From Streptomyces sp. yr375 (lineage in GTDB: Bacteria; Actinomycetota; Actinomycetes; Streptomycetales; Streptomycetaceae): a DNA stretch of 61,046 nucleotides. Every line of letters starts with the position of its first letter. Position 1 is the first letter of the stretch. The DNA lies in the NCBI RefSeq assembly GCF_900110755.1, contig NZ_FOFF01000030.1, forward strand, positions 1-61,046, read 5' to 3'. Both the position numbers and the translations under genes were made by a program. Under the pieces are notes generated by a model. It was not told where the DNA came from. It was given only the letters and a program-made list of their open reading frames with translations, and did not search any database. Positions 34,868 to 42,012 of this stretch are shown in pieces.

Positions 34868-36025
34868 ATGACTGCGATTTCTCTCGGCATGCCGTCCGTT
34901 CCGACCAGGCTCGCCGAGCGCCGCAAGAGCCGGCAGATCCAGGTCGGCTCAGTGGCGGTGGGCGGAGACGCACCGGTTTCGGTGCAGTCGATGACGACGA
35001 CGCGTACGTCGGACATCGGCGCGACGCTGCAGCAGATCGCCGAACTGACGGCGTCCGGCTGCCAGATCGTCCGGGTCGCCTGCCCCACGCAGGACGACGC
35101 GGACGCGTTGTCGACGATCGCCCGCAAGTCGCAGATCCCGGTGATCGCGGACATCCACTTCCAGCCGAAGTACGTGTTCGCGGCGATCGAGGCGGGCTGC
35201 GCGGCGGTCCGGGTGAACCCGGGCAACATCAAGCAGTTCGACGACAAGGTCAAGGAGATCGCGCGAGCCGCGAAGGACCACGGCACCCCGATCCGCATCG
35301 GCGTCAACGCCGGTTCGCTGGACCGCCGCCTGCTCCAGAAGTACGGCAAGGCGACCCCCGAGGCCCTGGCCGAGTCGGCGCTCTGGGAGGCGTCGCTCTT
35401 CGAGGAGCACGACTTCCGCGACATCAAGATCTCGGTCAAGCACAACGACCCGGTGATCATGGTCGAGGCGTACCGCCAGCTCGCCGCCCAGTGCGACTAC
35501 CCCCTCCACCTCGGCGTCACCGAGGCCGGCCCCGCCTTCCAGGGCACCATCAAGTCGGCGGTGGCCTTCGGCGCCCTCCTCTCCCAGGGCATCGGCGACA
35601 CGATCCGGGTCTCCCTGTCGGCCCCCCCGGTCGAGGAGGTCAAGGTCGGCAACCAGATCCTGGAGTCCCTGAACCTCCGCCAGCGCGGCCTGGAAATCGT
35701 CTCCTGCCCGTCCTGCGGCCGCGCCCAGGTCGACGTCTACAAACTCGCCGAGGAAGTCACGGCGGGCCTGGAGGGCATGGAGGTCCCGCTGCGCGTAGCC
35801 GTCATGGGATGCGTGGTGAACGGCCCCGGCGAGGCCCGCGAAGCCGACCTCGGCGTAGCCTCCGGCAACGGCAAGGGCCAGATCTTCGTCAAGGGCGAGG
35901 TCATCAAGACCGTCCCCGAGTCCAAGATCGTAGAAACCCTGATCGAAGAGGCCCTGAAACTGGCCGAACAAATGGAAGCGGCCGGCACCCCCTCCGGCGA
36001 GCCGTCGGTATCGGTCGCAGGCTGA
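34868..36025 (+). CDS. ispG: 4-hydroxy-3-methylbut-2-en-1-yl diphosphate synthase
   Basis: The 385-residue iron-sulfur enzyme catalyses the penultimate MEP-pathway step, MEcPP to HMBPP. The N-terminal barrel starts RKSRQIQVGSVAVGGDAPVSVQSMTTT. The [4Fe-4S] ligands are Cys280 and Cys283 (CPSCGR) and Cys315 (MGCVVNGPGEA), with the following glutamate completing the set. The ATG at 34868 was chosen from family length; MPSVPTRLAERR at 34889 is an alternative. The protease terminator lies upstream, so it probably has its own promoter in the 160-bp gap. Confidence 0.95.
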   Translation: MTAISLGMPSVPTRLAERRKSRQIQVGSVAVGGDAPVSVQSMTTTRTSDIGATLQQIAELTASGCQIVRVACPTQDDADALSTIARKSQIPVIADIHFQPKYVFAAIEAGCAAVRVNPGNIKQFDDKVKEIARAAKDHGTPIRIGVNAGSLDRRLLQKYGKATPEALAESALWEASLFEEHDFRDIKISVKHNDPVIMVEAYRQLAAQCDYPLHLGVTEAGPAFQGTIKSAVAFGALLSQGIGDTIRVSLSAPPVEEVKVGNQILESLNLRQRGLEIVSCPSCGRAQVDVYKLAEEVTAGLEGMEVPLRVAVMGCVVNGPGEAREADLGVASGNGKGQIFVKGEVIKTVPESKIVETLIEEALKLAEQMEAAGTPSGEPSVSVAG

Positions 36026-36102
36026 AACCCCACCGGACGAGGGTCCCGTGTCTGTGGTGACCCTGGCCGGCATCTGAGCCAGAGGAACAACCGCAGGCGC
36101 GG

Positions 36103-36612
36103 CCTTCTCGACGCCGGTCGGTGCATATCAGCCCGCCCGGCGTCCGAGGCCGAGAAGCGACGGTCCCGACCGCCCGCCCACCCGCTGGGGTCGCCCTTCC
36201 GACGCCGGTCCGCGCGCTTCAGCCGGTCCGGCGCTGAGGCTGAGGAGTGACGGTCGCGACCCCCGCCCACCCGCTGGGGGTGCCCTCCCGACGCGGGTCC
36301 GCGCGCTTCAGCCGGTCCGGCGCTGAGGCTGAGGAGTGACGGTCGCGACCCCCGCCCACCCGCTGGGGGTGCCTTCCCGACGCGGGTCCGCGCATTCCAG
36401 CCCGTCGGGCGTCTGAGGCTGAGGAGTGACGGTCGCGACCCCCGCCCACCCGCTGGGGGTGTCCTCCCGACGCGGGTCCGCGCGCTTCAGCCGGTCCGGC
36501 GCTGAGGCCGAGGAGTGACGGTCCCGACCCCCGCCCACCCCCTGAGGGCGCCCTTCCGACGCCGGGCGGGTGTCTGCATTTCAGCCCGTCCGGCGTTTGA
36601 GGACGAGGCCCC
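36103..36612. repeat. Six tandem 89-90 bp repeats
   Basis: Reading the marker GAGGAGTGACGG and its variants, units recur at 36152, 36242, 36331, 36421, 36510 and 36599, a period of 89-90 bp. Each unit contains CTTCAGCCGGTCCGGCG, GACGGTCGCGACCCCCG, CCCACCCGCTGGGGGTG and CCCGACGCGGGTCCGCG. The middle four are nearly identical; the outer two are diverged. The last unit contains TTCAGCCCGTCCGGCGTTTG, a short sequence I recall as common between Streptomyces genes. The array lies in the ispG 3' region. There is no spacer variation, so it is not a CRISPR. Confidence 0.88.
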
Positions 36613-36773
36613 TTCAGGGCCGACGGCGGGGGTCTGGGGGCGGCAGCCCCCGGGCGGACGGCACGACAAGCCGACGGTCACGGCGAACGAACGGCGACTA
36701 CCGCAGGGGGGCACGGCAAAGCTTCCGCAGGTACAGTGCGGGGATCAGAGCCCCGAACCGTGAGGCCCCGCGC
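36613..36773. other. Upstream region of the acetyltransferase gene
   Basis: The stretch after the repeat array holds GGGGGTCTGGGGGCGGCAGC, a common Streptomyces intergenic sequence, and then AAAGCTTCCGCAGGTACAGTG. The GTACAGTG could be a -10 region for the gene at 36774. Confidence 0.4.
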
Positions 36774-37622
36774 GTGTTGACCCAGACCACCTCCCGGGTC
36801 CTCGAACCGAGCGACCTGGACGCCGCGCTCGCCGTCCTCGACCGCGAGCCGGTCGCCAACGCCTTCGTCACCTCCCGCGTACAGGTCGCGGGCCTCGACC
36901 CCTGGCGGCTCGGCGGCGAGATGTGGGGCTGGTACGAGGACGGCATGCTGACGTCCCTCTGCTACGCGGGCGCCAACCTCGTACCGATCTGCGCCACCCC
37001 CCGCGCCGTACGCGCCTTCGCCGACCGCGCCCGCCGCGCGGGCCGCCGCTGCTCCTCGATCGTCGGCCCCACCGAGCCGACGACCCAGCTCTGGCGCCTC
37101 CTCGAACCCCACTGGGGCCCGGCCCGCGAGGTCCGCACCCGCCAGCCCCTCATGGTCACCGACCGCATGCCCGCCGACATCGCCCCCGACCCCTACGTCC
37201 GCCGCATCCGCAAGGACGAGATGGAAACGATCATGCCGGCGTGCGTGGCGATGTTCACCGAGGAGGTCGGCGTCTCCCCGATGGCCGGCGACGGCGGCCT
37301 GATCTACCAGGCCCGCGTCGCCGAACTCGTCGGCTCCGGCCGCTCGTTCGCCCGCCTCGACGACCGCGGCCAGGTCGCGTTCAAGGCGGAGATCGGCGCG
37401 GCGACCCCCCACGCCTGCCAGATCCAGGGCGTGTGGGTGGCCCCCGAATACCGGGGCCAGGGCGTCGCCGCCCCCGGCATGGCGGCGGTCCTGCGCTACG
37501 CCCTGAAGGACGTGGCCCCGGTCGTCAGCCTCTACGTGAACGACTTCAACACCGCGGCCCGGCGCACCTACCGAAGAGTCGGCTTCCAAGAGGTCGGGGC
37601 CTTCACGAGCGTCCTCTTTTGA
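36774..37622 (+). CDS. GNAT-type acetyltransferase with N-terminal DUF4081-like domain
   Basis: The 282-residue protein has an N-terminal domain (DLDAALAVLDREPVANAFVTSRV) of the DUF4081 type and a C-terminal GNAT domain. The acetyl-CoA loop is QGVWVAPEYRGQGVAAPGMAAVLRYAL, and the terminal beta-strand segment is LYVNDFNTAARRTYRRVGF. The GTG at 36774 follows GTGAGGCCCCGCGC; a longer frame upstream runs into repeat DNA and is rejected. It is followed 20 bp later by a second GNAT gene. The acceptor is unknown; the two are conserved beside ispG and proS in Streptomyces. Confidence 0.85.
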   Translation: MLTQTTSRVLEPSDLDAALAVLDREPVANAFVTSRVQVAGLDPWRLGGEMWGWYEDGMLTSLCYAGANLVPICATPRAVRAFADRARRAGRRCSSIVGPTEPTTQLWRLLEPHWGPAREVRTRQPLMVTDRMPADIAPDPYVRRIRKDEMETIMPACVAMFTEEVGVSPMAGDGGLIYQARVAELVGSGRSFARLDDRGQVAFKAEIGAATPHACQIQGVWVAPEYRGQGVAAPGMAAVLRYALKDVAPVVSLYVNDFNTAARRTYRRVGFQEVGAFTSVLF

Positions 37623-37642
37623 CGCCCCTGTAGGCTCCCGCC

Positions 37643-38176
37643 ATGGACCTCGTGATCGGCCCCTTGGACCTTCCTGCCCACGTGGACGAGGCCTTGGAAG
37701 TGCAGGCCGTAGCCTTCGGACTGGGCCCCGACGAGGTGGCCGTCCGCCGCCAGATCGTCCTGCGCCACATGATGAACCCCGGTGCGAGAGCGTACGGCGC
37801 GACCGCCGCAGGCAGACTCGTCGGCTTCGTCTACGGCATGCCCAACGACCGTACCCACTGGTGGTCCACCGTCGTACAGCCCTACCTCCGCGCCGAGGGC
37901 AACGAACACTGGCTCGACGACTCCTTCGTGATCACGGAGCTGCACGTCCACCCCGCCCACCAGAACCGCGGCGCGGGCCGGGCCCTCATCACCACGATCA
38001 CCGACACCGCGGCCGAACCCCGCTCGATCCTCTCCGCGATCGACACGGAGAGCCCCGCCCGCGCCCTCTACCGCGCCCTCGGCTACCAGGACCTGGCCCG
38101 CCGCGTCCTCTTCCCCAGCGCTCCGCGCCCGTACGCGGTGATGGGCGCCCCGCTCCCGCTGCTGCGCCGCGCCTAA
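37643..38176 (+). CDS. GNAT acetyltransferase
   Basis: The 177-residue single-domain GNAT protein has the acetyl-CoA binding motif ELHVHPAHQNRGAGRALITTI (Q/RxxGxG/A type) and the C-terminal SPARALYRALGYQDLARRVLF. It begins MDLVIGPLDLPAHVDEALEVQAVAF. It probably shares a transcript with the preceding acetyltransferase. The substrate cannot be read from the sequence. Confidence 0.85.
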   Translation: MDLVIGPLDLPAHVDEALEVQAVAFGLGPDEVAVRRQIVLRHMMNPGARAYGATAAGRLVGFVYGMPNDRTHWWSTVVQPYLRAEGNEHWLDDSFVITELHVHPAHQNRGAGRALITTITDTAAEPRSILSAIDTESPARALYRALGYQDLARRVLFPSAPRPYAVMGAPLPLLRRA

Positions 38177-38248
38177 ACGGATTTCCGGCCGCACCCGGCT
38201 CCCGGCTAACCTCCTAGCCACACCCTTTCCCGGCAGGAGTACGAGAAC

Positions 38249-39967
38249 ATGGCGAACGCACCGGTCCAGCGCATGTCCCAGTTGATGGCGAAGACGCTGC
38301 GCGACGACCCCGCGGACGCCGAGGTGCTCAGCCACAAGCTCCTCGTCCGCGCCGGATACGTCCGCCGCACCGCCGCCGGCATCTGGTCCTGGCTGCCCCT
38401 CGGCAAGAAGGTCCTCGCCAACGTGGAGCGGATCGTCCGCGAGGAGATGGACGCGATCGGCGCCCAGGAGGTCAGCCTCCCCGCCCTGCTGCCCCGCGAG
38501 CCCTACGAGGCGACCGGCCGCTGGGAGGAGTACGGCCCCGAGCTGTTCCGCCTCCAGGACCGCAAGGGCGGCGACTACCTCCTCGGCCCCACCCACGAGG
38601 AGATCTTCACGCTGATCGTGAAGGACCAGGCGTCCTCCTACAAGGACCTGCCGGTCATCCTCTACCAGATCCAGACGAAGTTCCGCGACGAGGCCCGCCC
38701 CCGGGCCGGCATCCTGCGCGGCCGCGAGTTCCTCATGAAGGACTCGTACTCCTTCGACACGGAGGACGAGGGCCTCGCCCACTCCTACGCCCTGCACCGC
38801 CAGGCCTACCAGAAGGTGTTCGACCGCCTGGGTCTGGACTACCGCATCTGCGCGGCGACCGCGGGCGCGATGGGCGGCTCGAAGTCGGAGGAGTTCCTTG
38901 CCCCGGCCGGTGCCGGCGAGGACACCTTCGCGGACTGCCCGAACTGCGACTTCGCGGCCAACACCGAGGCGATCGCGTACGAGTTGAAGCCGGTGGACGC
39001 CGAGGGCGTGGCCGCTCTGGAAGAGATCCCGACCCCCGACACCCCCACCATCGAGACCCTCGCCGCCTCCCTCGGCGTGCCGGCCTCCGCGACCCTGAAG
39101 AACCTGCTGGTGAAGGTGGCCGGCGAGATCGTCGCCGTCGGCGTGCCCGGCGACCGCGAGGTCGACCTCGGCAAGGTCGAGGCGCACTTCGCGCCCGCCG
39201 CCGTAGAGCTGGTCACCGCCGAGGACTTCACCGACCGCCCCGACCTGGTGCGCGGCTACGTCGGCCCGCAGGGCCTGGGCGAGAAGGTCACCTACATCGC
39301 CGACCCGCGCGTGGCCCCCGGCACCGCCTGGATCACGGGCGCCAACAAGGAGGGCCTGCACGCGAAGAACGTCGTGGCGGGCCGCGACTTCGAGGTCGGC
39401 GAGTACGTCGACGTCGTCGTCGTCCAGGAAGGCGACCCCTGCCCCAACTGCGGCACCGGCCTCAAGCTGGACCGCGCCATCGAGATCGGCCACATCTTCC
39501 AGTTGGGCCGCAAGTACGCCGACGCCCTCAAGCTCGACGTCCTCGGCCAGCACGGCAAGCCGGTCCGCGTCACCATGGGCTCGTACGGCATCGGCGTCTC
39601 CCGCGCGGTCGCCGCTCTCGCCGAGCAGACCGCCGACGACAAGGGCCTGTGCTGGCCCGCCGAGGTCGCCCCGGCCGACGTCCACGTCGTCGCCGCGGGC
39701 AAGGCCCTGCAGACCGAACTGGCCCTCGACGTCTCCGAGAAGCTGCGCGCCGCCGGTCTGCGCGTCCTGGTCGACGACCGGCCCGGCGTCTCCCCTGGCG
39801 TGAAGTTCACCGACTCCGAGCTGATGGGCGTACCGAAGATCCTGGTGGCGGGCCGCCGCTCCGCCGAAGGCGTCCTGGAGCTGAAGGACCGCAGGACGGG
39901 CGAGCGCGAGGAGCTCACGGTCGACGAGGCGATCGCCCGCCTCACGACCACGACCGCCACCGCTTAA
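38249..39967 (+). CDS. proS: Prolyl-tRNA synthetase
   Basis: The 572-residue class II synthetase charges tRNA-Pro. Motif 2 reads FRDEARPRAGILRGREFLMKDSYSF. The bacterial-type editing (INS) domain of about 180 residues includes TLKNLLVKVAGEIVAVG and FTDRPDLVRGYVGP. Motif 3 is MGSYGIGVSRAVAALAEQ, and the C-terminal anticodon-binding domain starts EVAPADVHVVAAGK. GGCAGGAGTACGAGAAC precedes the ATG. Two CPxC pairs (DCPNCDF and PCPNCGTG) are visible. An imperfect hairpin follows the stop. Confidence 0.96.
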   Translation: MANAPVQRMSQLMAKTLRDDPADAEVLSHKLLVRAGYVRRTAAGIWSWLPLGKKVLANVERIVREEMDAIGAQEVSLPALLPREPYEATGRWEEYGPELFRLQDRKGGDYLLGPTHEEIFTLIVKDQASSYKDLPVILYQIQTKFRDEARPRAGILRGREFLMKDSYSFDTEDEGLAHSYALHRQAYQKVFDRLGLDYRICAATAGAMGGSKSEEFLAPAGAGEDTFADCPNCDFAANTEAIAYELKPVDAEGVAALEEIPTPDTPTIETLAASLGVPASATLKNLLVKVAGEIVAVGVPGDREVDLGKVEAHFAPAAVELVTAEDFTDRPDLVRGYVGPQGLGEKVTYIADPRVAPGTAWITGANKEGLHAKNVVAGRDFEVGEYVDVVVVQEGDPCPNCGTGLKLDRAIEIGHIFQLGRKYADALKLDVLGQHGKPVRVTMGSYGIGVSRAVAALAEQTADDKGLCWPAEVAPADVHVVAAGKALQTELALDVSEKLRAAGLRVLVDDRPGVSPGVKFTDSELMGVPKILVAGRRSAEGVLELKDRRTGEREELTVDEAIARLTTTTATA

Positions 39968-39974
39968 GAAACCT

Positions 39975-40023
39975 CTCAGAGAGTTCTGTGGAGGCGTATG
40001 GCCGCCCCACAGACTTCTCTCAG
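39975..40023 (+). terminator. Imperfect hairpin after proS
   Basis: CTCAGAGAGTTCTGTGG at 39975-39991 pairs with CCACAGACTTCTCTCAG at 40007-40023 in 14 of 17 positions around a 15-nt loop. It begins 8 bp after the proS stop and separates proS from the redox operon. Confidence 0.6.
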
Positions 40024-40044
40024 GCCGTTCCCCGACCGTAGGAC

Positions 40045-40059
40045 GTGACAGAGCGTCAC
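40045..40059. promoter_or_regulatory. Inverted repeat upstream of the redox operon
   Basis: GTGAC at 40045-40049 is inverted as GTCAC at 40055-40059 with a 5-bp spacer. It lies 18 bp before the first start codon of the redox operon, next to the GGAGGGGAACGGCC ribosome-binding region. The symmetry and position suit a repressor site; the regulator is unknown. Confidence 0.3.
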
Positions 40060-40076
40060 TACGGAGGGGAACGGCC

Positions 40077-40448
40077 ATGGCGACAAGAGAAACGGAACGG
40101 GGGGCCGCGTCAGCGGTCCGCAGAGGCGCACGGCGTACGGCGGCCCTCGCCGCGGCCGTCACACTCGCCGCGGCGGCCGGGGTGTTCGCCCTGGTCGGCA
40201 CGATGCAGACGGACGCCACAGAGGCGGCGGCCACCACGAGCACGAGCAGCAGCGACTCCAACTCCGGCTCGACGAACACCACCACCACAGACACAAGCAC
40301 CAGCACCAGCACCACGGACAGCGGCACCACCGACACGAGCACCGGCACCACGGACACCAACTCCTCCTCGGACACCGGTCTCACCGCCGCCTCTTCCTCC
40401 TCTTCCTCCTCCGGTGGCTCCACCGACGCCACGTCGGGAGCGTCGTGA
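40077..40448 (+). CDS. Membrane-anchored Ser/Thr-rich protein ending in a flavinylation-like motif
   Basis: I recognise no family. The 123-residue protein has a basic N-terminus (to about residue 20), one hydrophobic helix at about 22-41 and then about 75 residues almost wholly of Ser, Thr, Asp, Gly, Asn and Ala. The last seven residues, DATSGAS (117-123), match the ApbE target pattern D-x-x-S/T-G-A-T/S. No FMN-binding fold is present. The positive-inside rule puts the tail outside the cell. The gene heads an operon and overlaps the apbE start. I infer a minimal tethered flavin carrier. A plain low-complexity surface protein is the alternative, and the motif could arise by chance in such a composition. 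GGAGGGGAACGGCC precedes the ATG. Confidence 0.75.
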   Translation: MATRETERGAASAVRRGARRTAALAAAVTLAAAAGVFALVGTMQTDATEAAATTSTSSSDSNSGSTNTTTTDTSTSTSTTDSGTTDTSTGTTDTNSSSDTGLTAASSSSSSSGGSTDATSGAS

Positions 40449-41419
40449 TGAGTACGTCTCTCACGTCCCGGTCCCGCACCACGGCCGCAGCGGAGTGGCG
40501 GGCGCTCGGCACCACGGTCCGCGTGGTCGTCACCGAGCCGGCCCTGCTGGAGTCCTGCAACCTGCTCCTCGCCCGCTACCTCGCCGAGGTCGACGCGGCT
40601 TGCAGCCGCTTCCGCGCCGACTCCGAACTGGCCGCCCTCGACGCCACCGCGGGCCGCCCGGTCCGGGTCAGCCCGCTGCTCGCCGAGGCCCTCGACACCG
40701 CCCTGCGCGCGGCCGAGGCCACCGACGGAGCCGTGGACCCCACCGTCGGCTCCGCGATGGAGGCGATCGGCTACGACCGCGACTTCACCCTCGTCCGCGA
40801 GGACGACCGTCCGGTCCGGCTCACGGTCCGGCGCACCCCCGGCTGGCGCACGGTGCTCCTCGACCGGGCGACCGGCACGGTCACCGTCCCCGAGGGCGTC
40901 CGGCTCGACCTGGGCGCGACCGCCAAGGCCTGGGCCGCCGACCGCGCCGCGCAGACGCTCGCCGAGGCGGCCGGCTGCGGGGTCCTGGTGAGTCTGGGCG
41001 GCGACACGGCCGTCGCGGGGGAGCCCCCGGCGGGCGGCTGGCAGATCCGCGTCCAGGACGTCACCGGCCCCGTGGACGAGACGCCCACCGAAGGGCCGTA
41101 CGCCACCGTCGGGCTGCGCAGCGGCGGCCTGGCCACCTCCGGCACCTCGGCCCGCCGCTGGCGGCGCGGCGGCCACGACCTGCACCACATCGTCGACCCG
41201 CGCACCGGCCTGCCGGTCCGTTCCCCGTGGCGCACGGTCTCCGTCGCCGCCACGACCTGCGCCGACGCCAACGCGGCCAGCACGGCGGCCCTGGTGAAGG
41301 GCACGGACGCGCACCGCTGGCTGACCCTTCAAGGCCTCCCCGCCCGCCTGGTCGCGCAGAACGGCGCCGTCCTCACCACACCGGGCTGGCCCACCACGAC
41401 GGTGGAGGCCGCCGCGTGA
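40445..41419 (+). CDS. apbE: FAD:protein FMN transferase (ApbE)
   Basis: The protein of about 324 residues covalently attaches FMN from FAD to Ser/Thr of target proteins. It shows EWRALGTTVRV at the N-terminus, AACSRFRADSEL, the nucleotide-site segment RLDLGATAKAWAADRA with Asp155, VSLGGDTAV, and HHIVDPRTGLP at 247-257. The magnesium-site region is TTCADANAASTAALVKG. Start is GTG 40445 or ATG 40448; both overlap the preceding stop. No signal peptide is seen, unlike many Gram-negative ApbE proteins. The obvious candidate target is the DATSGAS tail of the neighbouring gene product. Confidence 0.9.
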   Translation: MMSTSLTSRSRTTAAAEWRALGTTVRVVVTEPALLESCNLLLARYLAEVDAACSRFRADSELAALDATAGRPVRVSPLLAEALDTALRAAEATDGAVDPTVGSAMEAIGYDRDFTLVREDDRPVRLTVRRTPGWRTVLLDRATGTVTVPEGVRLDLGATAKAWAADRAAQTLAEAAGCGVLVSLGGDTAVAGEPPAGGWQIRVQDVTGPVDETPTEGPYATVGLRSGGLATSGTSARRWRRGGHDLHHIVDPRTGLPVRSPWRTVSVAATTCADANAASTAALVKGTDAHRWLTLQGLPARLVAQNGAVLTTPGWPTTTVEAAA

Positions 41420-42012
41420 CCTCCGAGACGCTCTGGTACGCCAACCGGGCCACCGGCGCGGTCTGCCTCGTCCTCTTCACGGTCGTCGTCCTGCTCGGCA
41501 TCGCGGTGCGACTGCGCGCCCGTGTCCCCGGACTGCCCCGGTTCGGCACGATGAGCCTGCACCGCACGCTGTCCCTCTCCGCGACCGCCTTCCTGGCGCT
41601 GCACATCACGACGGCGCTCGTGGACAGCTACGTGAACATCACGGTCGTGGACGTCGTCGTCCCCTTCGTCGGCGACTACCAGCCGCTCTGGCTCGGCCTC
41701 GGCACGGTCTCGCTCGATCTGATGCTCGCCGTGCTGGTCACCAGCCTGCTGCGGGAACGCCTCGGGCACCGCACCTGGCGCACCGTGCACTGGCTGGCGT
41801 ACGCCGCCTGGCCGGTCGCCCTCGTGCACGGCATCGGCATCGGCACGGACACCGGCGCCGACTGGATGACCTGGCTGACCGTCGCCTGCGTGGCCATGGT
41901 GGTCGCCGCCTTCACCGCCCGCCTCGCACACGCCGCCCGCGCCGCCCGCCACACCCCCGCAGCCCTCCTGCACACCGCCGACCTGCGCACCGCCGAAGGA
42001 GCCCGACCGTGA
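41416..42012 (+). CDS. Ferric-reductase-like heme membrane protein
   Basis: The 198-residue integral membrane protein has about five helices. Paired histidines suited to b-type heme lie in MSLHRTLSLSATAFLALHITTALVDS and RTVHWLAYAAWPVALVHGIGIG. This is the pattern of the ferric reductase-like transmembrane domain, as in MsrQ/YedZ and NOX-type proteins, without a fused flavin domain. The GTG start at 41416 overlaps the apbE stop. It would carry electrons across the membrane, most likely between the NuoF-like protein or ferredoxin inside and a flavin carrier outside. Confidence 0.85.
   Translation: MTSETLWYANRATGAVCLVLFTVVVLLGIAVRLRARVPGLPRFGTMSLHRTLSLSATAFLALHITTALVDSYVNITVVDVVVPFVGDYQPLWLGLGTVSLDLMLAVLVTSLLRERLGHRTWRTVHWLAYAAWPVALVHGIGIGTDTGADWMTWLTVACVAMVVAAFTARLAHAARAARHTPAALLHTADLRTAEGARP

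Noticed and set aside
36103..36612. CRISPR array
   Set aside because: Units are 89-90 bp and contiguous, without distinct spacers, and no cas genes are present.
40077..40448. Treating DATEAAA at residues 46-52 as a second flavinylation site
   Set aside because: It lacks the required S/T-G-A-T/S core and lies just after the membrane helix.
37568..41332. A 1254-codon open frame on the minus strand antisense to the acetyltransferases, proS and apbE
   Set aside because: It is the mirror of high-GC coding DNA: no ribosome-binding site, composition dominated by Val/Gly/Arg/Asp, and it crosses several well-supported plus-strand genes and a terminator.
40045..41415. Upstream extension of the ferric-reductase-like frame to a GTG at 40045
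   Set aside because: The extension overlaps the carrier candidate and apbE entirely in another frame and reads as Arg/Pro/Gly shadow; the GTG at 41416 overlaps the apbE stop as expected for coupling.
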